From NCBI GenBank assembly GCA_017478245.1, contig JAFVDW010000119.1, forward strand, positions 1-44,689: a stretch of 44,689 bases of DNA. Reading direction: 5' to 3'. A program made the position numbers and the translations under genes. Source of the DNA: Lachnospiraceae bacterium. Lineage in GTDB: Bacteria; Bacillota; Clostridia; Lachnospirales; Lachnospiraceae. Shown here piece by piece: positions 1-7,600 of this stretch; within the stretch, counting starts at the first letter, position 1; each line of letters begins with the position of its first letter. The notes beneath the pieces are model-generated. The model saw only the letters and a program-made list of their open reading frames with translations, was not told the DNA's origin and ran no database searches.

Positions 1-247
1 CCATGGCAAGATGGCGCAGCACCTGTCCCCGGTACAGCTTCTTAATGTCCCTGATGCGCTCTATGGGCTCACTGCGTGCTCCCTTCTCATCCTTTCCGGC
101 AAGGGGTGCATCATACTTTTCCGACGCATCCTCCAACAGCTCCGGGCGAATCTCCTGCCTGCCGCCATAATAATAGCCATTATAGATGTCGGCAAATCTC
201 TGTGGGTCGCTGAAATACCCCACAAGTACATTATTCTTTTTCCCCAT
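1..247 (-). CDS. Rpn-family (PD-(D/E)XK) nuclease/transposase-like protein, 5' part only
   Basis: The reverse strand is open from an ATG at 247 to the window edge, giving about 82 codons. The ATG follows a strong Shine-Dalgarno site (AAGGAGG, 6-7 nt before it). The protein starts MGKKNNVLVGYFSDPQRFAD and continues with a YNGYYYGG segment and an IRDIKKLYRG-like segment. This pattern resembles the N-terminus of the recombination-promoting nuclease (Rpn) family of PD-(D/E)XK proteins, which is abundant in Lachnospiraceae and often annotated as putative transposase. The catalytic core should lie beyond the window, so activity cannot be judged. The family call is from recalled similarity; reading frame and start are seen directly. 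Confidence 0.6.
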   Translation of the reverse strand, partial: MGKKNNVLVGYFSDPQRFADIYNGYYYGGRQEIRPELLEDASEKYDAPLAGKDEKGARSEPIERIRDIKKLYRGQVLRHLAM

Positions 248-425
248 ACAATTCCTCCTTTGCGCACTGGCGGAATCCTCTGGGTACAGGCTCCCGCCGT
301 TTATCCTTTCATCTGAGTTACCTGGCGAAATGCCTGATTCACGAAAAAACGAATTATTGAATACTTCAGATGTGATAATATTACCAGAACATATTCGAAA
401 TGTCAACAGAAAATTTACAGTCTAA

Positions 426-452
426 TAGCCGAACATTTTTATCGTTCGGCTA
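426..452 (-). terminator. Hairpin downstream of spoVT, possible weak terminator
   Basis: A 9-bp perfect stem (TAGCCGAAC/GTTCGGCTA) with a 9-nt AT-rich loop lies 20 bp past the spoVT stop. No U-run follows on the spoVT strand, so termination is uncertain. The rest of 248-471 shows nothing else convincing. Confidence 0.35.
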
Positions 453-471
453 TTGCATCAAAATAGGACAT

Positions 472-1017
472 TTACTGTGCCATCTGTCTTCCCAAAAAGC
501 CCGCCGCTGAAAGAATCAGCTTCTGCTCCACTTCCCCCATCCTTCTGCGGTTGTCGTTATCCAACAGTGCCACACTACCGATGATGTCTCCCTCGCAGAT
601 AATGGGCGCTACCGCCTCGTGAAGATACTCTCCTTCCTCATCTTCACACACAGCTATAAAATCTCTGTCCCCTTTAGTCGCCATCACCACCTCGCGATTG
701 TTCATCTTTTCATCCAATTCACGGCTGACTGATTTACTCACCAACTGCTTGTAGCCTCCTGCCGCTGCAATAAACTGATCTCTATCCGCGATAACCGCCG
801 CGTGCCCGGATACCTGTGCAAGACTTTCTGCATATTGTTTGGCAAAGGTGGACATCTCGCCAATGGGGGAATATTTTTTGAGGATGATCTGCCCTTCTCG
901 ATCCGTATAGATTTCGAGAGGGTCACTTTCCCTGATATGGAGAGTTCTACGAATCTCCTTAGGGATAACGACTCTGCCCAGATCATCTATTCTACGCACA
1001 ATTCCTGTTGCTTTCAT
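472..1017 (-). CDS. spoVT: Stage V sporulation protein T (AbrB-type regulator with GAF-like domain)
   Basis: This encodes a 181-aa transcription factor close to the usual SpoVT length. The N-terminal ~50 residues (MKATGIVRRIDDLGRVVIPK, then EIRRTLHIRESDPLEIY) are a typical AbrB swapped-hairpin DNA-binding domain. The remainder matches the GAF-like sensor domain that SpoVT carries. In Bacillus subtilis SpoVT modulates sigma-G-dependent genes in the forespore. The reading frame extends 24 codons further upstream, but the ATG at 1017 is preceded by a GGAGAGAAAGAGG ribosome-binding stretch and starts exactly at the conserved MKATG. In B. subtilis spoVT follows mfd; here the two are separated by the T4P locus and the genes around it. 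Confidence 0.93.
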   Translation of the reverse strand: MKATGIVRRIDDLGRVVIPKEIRRTLHIRESDPLEIYTDREGQIILKKYSPIGEMSTFAKQYAESLAQVSGHAAVIADRDQFIAAAGGYKQLVSKSVSRELDEKMNNREVVMATKGDRDFIAVCEDEEGEYLHEAVAPIICEGDIIGSVALLDNDNRRRMGEVEQKLILSAAGFLGRQMAQ

Positions 1018-1077
1018 ACCTCTTTCTCTCCTTTTTATCAACTTTCCTGCGTTAGTATTATTTGTAAAAAGTGAGAG

Positions 1078-1101
1078 ATTATACCTCATTTGCTTATTTT
1101 A
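1078..1101 (-). promoter_or_regulatory. Possible spoVT promoter
   Basis: A TATAAT hexamer reads on the minus strand at 1078-1083, about 60 bp before the spoVT start. Candidate upstream hexamers (TTGTAA at 15-bp spacing, CTTGTA at 16) are weak. A sigma-G promoter would be expected for this gene, but I could not identify one with confidence. Confidence 0.3.
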
Positions 1102-1219
1102 CAAGATAAATCAAATTCGTGTATGAAGAATTCCCCTGCGTATCTTTTACATAAAAAAGACAGCAATACTTCTCATTATGTTCCATCTCGAAAGCAGTAC
1201 AATTATATATTATTTTTTG

Positions 1220-1248
1220 TTGGACTTCTCTTTCTCATGGTTTATAAT
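1220..1248 (+). promoter_or_regulatory. Sigma-A-type promoter of the degV-family gene
   Basis: TTGGAC at 1220-1225 and TATAAT at 1243-1248 are separated by exactly 17 bp. They lie about 60 bp before the start codon at 1309. This also argues that the coding start is at 1309 rather than at upstream ATGs in the same frame. Confidence 0.7.
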
Positions 1249-1308
1249 AAAATTAGTATGATGTCGTTACGGCATTTGGGGCAAAATATTAGAAGGAAGG
1301 TAGACATT

Positions 1309-2199
1309 ATGGCATTTGTGATTATTACTGACTCGGCTTCGGACATACCAAAGTCAGTGAGTGAAGATTTTGGACTCCATGTAATTCCTACACCAGTCAC
1401 CATTGATGAAACAGACTATTTTGATGGAGATACAATCTATGCTGATGAGTTTTATCGTATTCAACAGGAAAATAAATCTGACATCAAAACCTACCACATC
1501 AGTCAAATGATGTTTTACGACCATTTTCTCCCCTACGCACAGAGGGGGGACGAGGTACTTTACATCTGCTTTTCAACCGGAATCGCCGGCACTTATCAGG
1601 CTGCCAAGCTTGCAAAGGAAGATATTCTGGAGGAGTATCCTGACTTTCAGCTCACGATTGTTGACTCTAAATGTGCATCTGTCGGCTTCGGTCTGGTAGT
1701 CTACAAACTGCTTCTGATGCAAAGGAATGGAGCACCCAGAGAGCTTATATTGGAGGCTGCGCAGTATTTCTGTGAGCATATGGAGCATGTGGTCACTGTG
1801 GGCACGTTGGAATATCTTGCCAGAGGCGGTCGCTTAAGCAAATCCTCCGCTACTATTGGAAATGTGTTGGATATCAAGCCCATCATTATTGTAAACGAAG
1901 AGGGCAAACTGGAGTCCGTGGAAAAAGTCAGGGGTATGAAACGCACCTTGAAGCGTTGTATTGAAATGGTAAAAGAAAAGGGGGCGAAGCTTGATAAACA
2001 GATTATAGGTGTCTGCTATGGCGCGGACCCAACAATCAGTGAACAGGCAAAGCAACTGCTACAAGAGGAATGCCATGTGCAGGAATTTCTCACCGAACAG
2101 GTAGGATGTGCAATCGGTGCACACACCGGTCCTGAAATTCTGGGCATTGTATTTGAAAATGCGTTGGATGAGCGTTTTGAAGCCTATGTTCATCACTAA
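1309..2199 (+). CDS. DegV family fatty-acid-binding protein (FakB-like)
   Basis: The product is a 296-aa DegV-family protein. DegV/FakB proteins bind a single fatty acid and present it to the kinase FakA for incorporation into phospholipid. Visible family motifs are the N-terminal ITDSASDIP strand-turn, the STGIAGTYQAA ligand-loop segment, and EYLARGGRLS in the second domain. The frame is open for 73 codons upstream, but the ATG at 1309 has a Shine-Dalgarno site (AGAAGGAAGG), lies just after a good promoter, and gives the usual family length. No fakA is visible nearby. Multiple DegV paralogues per genome are common, so the ligand specificity is unknown. Confidence 0.9.
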   Translation: MAFVIITDSASDIPKSVSEDFGLHVIPTPVTIDETDYFDGDTIYADEFYRIQQENKSDIKTYHISQMMFYDHFLPYAQRGDEVLYICFSTGIAGTYQAAKLAKEDILEEYPDFQLTIVDSKCASVGFGLVVYKLLLMQRNGAPRELILEAAQYFCEHMEHVVTVGTLEYLARGGRLSKSSATIGNVLDIKPIIIVNEEGKLESVEKVRGMKRTLKRCIEMVKEKGAKLDKQIIGVCYGADPTISEQAKQLLQEECHVQEFLTEQVGCAIGAHTGPEILGIVFENALDERFEAYVHH

Positions 2200-2225
2200 C
2201 TCATTAAATGATTGGTACTGTTTCA

Positions 2226-2264
2226 AAAAGGGTCCGGAAGACAAACCATCTTCCGGACCTTTTT
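2226..2264. terminator. Bidirectional rho-independent terminator between degV and cheY
   Basis: A perfect 11-bp stem (GGTCCGGAAGA at 2231-2241 with TCTTCCGGACC at 2249-2259) with a 7-nt loop is flanked by an A-run on the left and a T-run on the right. It can therefore end transcription of both convergent genes. Confidence 0.9.
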
Positions 2265-2265
2265 A

Positions 2266-2628
2266 TTAAGACTCCAATACCTTCTCAATGATATTCTGAA
2301 CTTCCTGACTCTCGTAAGGCTTTGATATAAACTCTGCCGCTCCGCACTTGATGGCACGAACCATTTTCTCACGCTGTCCAGCCGCAGTAATCATAACCAC
2401 CTTAGCATCACCATCCAGTTTACGGATGAGCTGTAAAGCCTCAAGTCCATCCAACTTCGGCATAGTTATATCCATTGTGACAAGATCCGGACGCAACTCC
2501 TTGTACTGCAAATAGCCCTCTTCACCGTTCACACACTCTGCTACGATATTGTGTCCGGCATTCTCAAGAATCTCTCTGAGAATCTTTCGGGATGTTCTGG
2601 AATCATCTACAATCATTATATTAGCCAT
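2266..2628 (-). CDS. CheY-like single-domain response regulator
   Basis: This is a 120-aa stand-alone receiver domain. The acidic pair is at residues 8-9 (MIVDDS), the phospho-acceptor aspartate is in the TMDITMPKLDG segment, and the switch Thr (MITAAG) and conserved Lys (SKPY) are present. There is no output domain, so it should act by protein-protein contact like CheY. It is the second gene of a two-gene unit behind a CheX-like protein, 32 bp downstream of it. CheX proteins are CheY-P phosphatases, so the pair probably forms a phosphorylation switch. Neither a CheA kinase nor a flagellar switch gene is visible here, and the adjacent T4P locus makes the pilus a plausible target. The last point is inference. 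Confidence 0.88.
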   Translation of the reverse strand: MANIMIVDDSRTSRKILREILENAGHNIVAECVNGEEGYLQYKELRPDLVTMDITMPKLDGLEALQLIRKLDGDAKVVMITAAGQREKMVRAIKCGAAEFISKPYESQEVQNIIEKVLES

Positions 2629-2660
2629 TATACTATCCTCACTTCTTCACAACAGTTATT

Positions 2661-3548
2661 TTACTGCATTTCCACTTTGTTTTCAATCGATACGGCAAAA
2701 TCTACTCGTTTCCCCTTAATATAAATGGGAAGAACCAGGAACTCTTTGCCGGTCAATGCCATAATCTCATGAGAAAATTCCGGTGGCAGAAGGTCTGTCT
2801 CCTCACCGGTATAACTTAAAGATGTGGCATACAGTCCATTGATACAGTTAATCAGCTCTGCTACTGCATCCAGTGCGTCATCATTCACCTCAGGGAACTC
2901 TTCGTTGCCAAAAATTGTAGCTACAGGAAGCAACGCATCGTCCATACCAAGCAAAGCTGTGGTAAATCCGGGATTGCCTTCCACATGCTGCATCGCACAT
3001 GTATTGGCTGCGCAAAAGTCTGTGAGATACGCTCTGGAAGGATAAATCTCCGTATCCACACATCTCATCAATGTACGGAAGGCTGTTCCCACCAACTCCA
3101 TATACTGCTGACAACTATTGTCCAAAAATACCTTAATAATCCTGTCCGCATCATCACTCTTGAGATCCTCAATGTCAGATGCAGTAAACTGATTCTCCTG
3201 CTGGAAATCCGCCAGATGCTGCTCCAATTCTTCAAAGGTCATCAAGCCCATATTCTCCAAAGCCTGTGCAAATGCAAGATACGCATTGCCCTGCTTCTTC
3301 AACAGTGCTTCCACCTGTCCCTCGGTCAAATATCCCTTCTCCACGGCAATATCACCGAAACGCTTATCCATTGCAGTCTGGAGCATGTTGACGATATCAG
3401 CCTCCTCTGTTGTCATAAGACCCTCAGCCACCGCGATCAGACCGAGCTTCACGCGTGTCTTGTGCTGCTCCTCTGTTGCGCTGTTAAGCTGTTCTGCTGT
3501 CAATACACCTTTCTCTACAAGGTAATTTCCAATAATCCCTGATACCAT
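2661..3548 (-). CDS. CheX-like phosphatase fused to four tandem MshEN-type repeats
   Basis: The protein is 295 aa. Residues ~5-116 form four 24-residue repeats separated by 5-residue spacers, with the conserved Gly at positions 14, 43, 72 and 101 (a 29-residue period). The pattern is (R/K)LGxxLVxxGxLTxxxLxxxL. This is the MshEN unit found at the N-terminus of PilB/GspE-type ATPases, where a 24-5-24 pair can bind c-di-GMP. The C-terminal half is CheX/CheC-like, with AELINCINGLYA holding an ExxN signature (E231, N234) as in CheY-P phosphatases. The start ATG has an AGGAGG site 7 nt upstream. It precedes the CheY gene. Repeats 1 and 4 lack the first Arg, so ligand binding needs testing. Confidence 0.8.
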   Translation of the reverse strand: MVSGIIGNYLVEKGVLTAEQLNSATEEQHKTRVKLGLIAVAEGLMTTEEADIVNMLQTAMDKRFGDIAVEKGYLTEGQVEALLKKQGNAYLAFAQALENMGLMTFEELEQHLADFQQENQFTASDIEDLKSDDADRIIKVFLDNSCQQYMELVGTAFRTLMRCVDTEIYPSRAYLTDFCAANTCAMQHVEGNPGFTTALLGMDDALLPVATIFGNEEFPEVNDDALDAVAELINCINGLYATSLSYTGEETDLLPPEFSHEIMALTGKEFLVLPIYIKGKRVDFAVSIENKVEMQ

Positions 3549-3592
3549 TCATGCTCCTCCTTTTCGAATCATATTCCAATTCCCTAGTTCAA

Positions 3593-3621
3593 ATTATACC
3601 ATACAAATTCATATCATACAA
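3593..3621 (-). promoter_or_regulatory. Sigma-A-type promoter of the cheX-cheY unit
   Basis: On the minus strand TTGTAT (3616-3621) and TATAAT (3593-3598) are spaced by 17 bp, ending 45 bp before the cheX-like start. It indicates that this unit is transcribed separately from the T4P locus upstream. Confidence 0.7.
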
Positions 3622-3663
3622 TTAATTTTCGGCAAATTTGACAATTTTACACTACAATTTTAT

Positions 3664-4581
3664 TTACTGTAGGTCAAAGAGGTTGACACGGGTAAAATCA
3701 AACTTCGTGTACGACAGACCGGTATACTCTGTCTTCTCATAGCCATTCAGACCCTTATAGGTAATTGCACTTCCTACCTCCAGATAGATTCTGAACTTCG
3801 TTCCCTCACTGTTCATCCCATTCTGAATGAGATGATTATCTATCAGTATGTAGTATAAGCCACCACTATCCAGATTACTGCTATCCGCCAACGTGTCATC
3901 CGAAACCTTATAAATCAGTCCATTATTTGCTGCTGATCCGGTAGGCGCTAATACATTGACTCTAATAGAGCCCTCATCCTCATCCTCAAAGGTCTGTGTC
4001 CCGTTCTTATCTACATAGTAAGCATTGACACCGATTGTTCTGGTACCTTTCACGAAGTTGGTATCCTCCACCGTAAAGTAAACCTTCGTATAATCGCTTG
4101 AGATCCCCGCCTCTTCATCCAGATTCATATTGTTTGCCGGGTCGTAGTAGCTATAGGAGGAGGTAATCTTCTCTGCATCCTTACTGCCATGACTCAGTAC
4201 GCTGATCGTAGGTGCCTTATTTCCTGATCTGTAGGACGCAATCATGGTATTGATAAACAGCTTCGCCTCATTTACAGGGTAGTTGCCACCGTTGTAGCCC
4301 GAGTGTCCCACACCTGTGTAAGTGATGTTACCCTTGTTGTAAATATAATAATTGTTTGACACATCATTGGGCGACATGGAATAAATTGTTTCCTGCTTCG
4401 TACCACCATTGAGACGCGGTCCTAAACAGAACCACACTACCAGGTCGCTCTGTCCATCTCCATCGTCATCCGCCGTAAAGTCCAACTGATAATACTGATT
4501 ATGCGTGTTGGTTACTAAAAACTCGTCATCCAAATGGTATGGATACTCTGTAATCTGACCGGAATTGGTCTTGGTAACCAT
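3664..4581 (-). CDS. C-terminal part of the giant T4P-associated secreted protein, separated by an in-frame stop
   Basis: This 305-codon frame is the direct in-frame continuation of the gene at 4603-8931. Only one TAA (4603-4605) and seven codons lie between them, and all are in the same frame. No Shine-Dalgarno site precedes the ATG at 4581, so independent translation is doubtful. It contains a DDDGDGQSD calcium-loop-like motif (4444-4470), a YxxN/GG-rich region, and beta-rich sequence to the end. It most likely encodes the tail of a protein of about 1755 residues whose gene has acquired a nonsense codon, or a sequencing error. Readthrough is also possible. It is the last gene of the T4P locus; a separate promoter for cheX lies just beyond. 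Confidence 0.7.
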   Translation of the reverse strand: MVTKTNSGQITEYPYHLDDEFLVTNTHNQYYQLDFTADDDGDGQSDLVVWFCLGPRLNGGTKQETIYSMSPNDVSNNYYIYNKGNITYTGVGHSGYNGGNYPVNEAKLFINTMIASYRSGNKAPTISVLSHGSKDAEKITSSYSYYDPANNMNLDEEAGISSDYTKVYFTVEDTNFVKGTRTIGVNAYYVDKNGTQTFEDEDEGSIRVNVLAPTGSAANNGLIYKVSDDTLADSSNLDSGGLYYILIDNHLIQNGMNSEGTKFRIYLEVGSAITYKGLNGYEKTEYTGLSYTKFDFTRVNLFDLQ

Positions 4582-4602
4582 CAGGTTGGTAACCTGCGCA
4601 TT

Positions 4603-7600
4603 TTAGTCCGCCGGAATCTCTCCATAATCATTAGACTTATCACTATAATATACCTGATCATATTTAATATTTAAATACTTGTTTGTAAAGGTATAATTCA
4701 ATCCGGTTTCGTTGGATGAAAAGCTGTCTCCACCAGAGCTATGCTTATCCTTCGCATTGATAATGGCATATGTAAAGCCCTGCGTCTCAGGAACTGTTGA
4801 CTGTCTGCCATCCTTGGGCGTGTACGCCATGTCCTTCCCCGCATCCACAACACTATCCCATCTTGCATCGACTGCGTTAAGTCCGGTGCCAGTTCTTAAA
4901 ACCCCCATATCCTCTGCCATCACACCGTAGCGATCCATGCCCACCAGTCCGCGAATCTGTTTGGTCAGATTATAAGAGCATCTGTACTGGTCTGTAATTC
5001 CTGTATCGTTGTTATTTCGATTCGTTATACCCCTTCGTTTGTTTCCATCAGGTCTATATTCATCGTAATTCCAGTACATAAGTGTATCATGCGCAAAAAG
5101 TACACTGCGCCCACTCTCAATATAGTTCTGAATGGCAATACAAGCATTTTTCGAAAAATCACCATACGCATCTGAAAATCCCAGAATCAGCATCCCGTAA
5201 TCTTCCAGAATATCCGGATTGGCATTAAATGCTCTTTCAAACTGAGAGATCGTATAAAATTTCACACGAATGTCATATTCGTTGTCTATACCATCATACC
5301 ACACCTTATCAATGGTACCGCCGTGAACAAGCTTATAGTAGTTATTGTTGTTGGTGGACAAAAGCTCTTCCAGGTTAAATAAGTGCTCTCCCTTACCACC
5401 CCACCAATTCGGTGTTTCTATAGTATCTCGACATATCTGTATAATATCCAAAACCTCTACTGGCTGCCCCATCAGCTTAGTATACCCCTGAACAGAATTA
5501 TGAATCCTGGAATTATTCTTCTGGATAATCAACACCTTCCATGGCAATACACCCTTATAGTCCTTAGGCACCGTACGTGTCAACGTATATGTTCTTCCGG
5601 CATACAGGGACTCTCCCGATTTTAAGGTCTGCCCATTCCATGCCACTGCGATATCTGACATCTTCTCTGTATCGGAGAATTTTCCATCCGCATTGACATC
5701 AATGTACAACTCACAGCCATACTCTGTGCTGTTGGAAGCAGCACCTTCATTGGTAAGCGTAAAGGTATAGCTCAACACATATTGCCCACTCGCATTCTTG
5801 TCAAGCTGATAAATCTGATCCTTTTTGACTCCGTTTACCTGCAGATTTTCCAAATTTACCTTGGGTCTGTTCAAATAAAAATTGAAAGACTCTGAATTGG
5901 CACTAATGTCACTGCTTGCATAGAAATTTGTGCGCTTAGCCTTCAGGGCTTCGTTCACAAATTGATACATATAGGAACTGTTATCAATATGGTCTGCATC
6001 AACAACACGCTCAATATTATCTGAAATTTGCTCTACCTTAATGGAGGAAACCTGATCGTTCCAGTTCACATTTCCTGTGCTTACCCAAGGCAACATATCA
6101 CTGTGATCACCGGTTTCATTATCAGAGGGGTTCGCATTCCATACAAAGGTTTTACTTGCCCCTTTGTAATCATCATCCTGATACAGTGTCACCTGATATC
6201 CTTTTTTTACCTTCAAAGAAGATACATCATCATTCTTTATATGATACTCGTCGCGCAGATTTGACAGAGTATACTCCCCTTTCTGCAGATTAGCACTGTA
6301 TCCTTTGTACTGAATATCCTCATAAAGAGTTACCGGGCTCTCAAAAAATTCATCCGCAACCACAACCGGATAGGAGGCATCCAGGAAAGCATTGAGTGCG
6401 TTCATTTTCTCCAAGGTGATATCATTTCCGCCATAGCGTGTGGGATTGTAATAGTACACATTTTGTCTACGATCACTATTGAGATACTCTGTATCCAAAA
6501 GACCTGCCAACTCCATTGCTACATAGCGTTTATCACCGGTATGATAATAGATTAATCCATCCATATTACTATCATTAAAGACGGTGCTTCCTGTACGAGT
6601 GGTGTTCATATGTTCTCTATCCACACCAATATAAACCATATCATATAACTCATTGATATCTTCAATCTTACCGATATATTCCGCCGTGGTCATTCTGGTG
6701 ATATTGATGGTCGTCTTATTCTCCGCCTTAGGATCCTCCCCAATCCAACTGCGCACCATATCTGCGTTCAAATGTCCCTCTGCCTCCTCCTTAGATGAGG
6801 ATTTTGCAGGCTCTATATCCAGAATATTGAGAACCTTCTTGGCAGCTACATTTCTGCGATACTTATAATTGATTACATGACGAATAACGGTCGCCCGTGA
6901 AATATAAGTTCCCAAAGCTTTATAGGTACCCGACTGATCCGCTGCACGATACTGATTCTCTGCCACTATCTCATCCAGCACTGCCTGGAACCCGTCCTTG
7001 ACCTGTGTGCTGTCTTTATTGTAAATTGTCTCTTTTGCAAAATCATCCCCCAACAGCTTAACAGGGTCAAAGAAGCTATACACATTTTCCGCCACAAAAT
7101 TGCGTTCACTGCCACTTACAGCGTTCTTCAGAAGAGTTTCAATTCCTGTTCTCCCATTATCATCGTACATTGCACTGGGATGTTCCTGTGAAAGCGTTGC
7201 ACTCAAATAGAAAATACGTGTATTTTGCAGTCCCTGACGCACTGTCACATTGTTGTCTGCTCTGGAATAAAGTATCGCTGCGTCCAACAGACATGCAGCC
7301 TGATTGGAAGTAATTGCCCGAATCAGGGCAAACTCCGCATTCTCGCTAATATCCTTACCATCCTCTGCCGCATAACCGACCTGACCGTTTGCAGCCAGAC
7401 CGGAGTTGATATACAATAAATCAAACGGAGGCAGTGCTCCCTCCTGATTTTGTACATATGCGTTCAGTTCCTCGACAGTCATGGTGACAACCTTCACAGG
7501 AAAATCATCAAAATTATCCGTCTGACTGTCCATATCCAGAACCTTCTCGCGGAACCATTCCCGATTTATAAATCCACCCTTATAATAGATACTGCTGGTG

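Noticed and set aside
4603-4605. Recoded stop (selenocysteine or pyrrolysine)
   Set aside because: The codon is TAA, which is not used for either residue, and no SECIS-like stem was evident after it.
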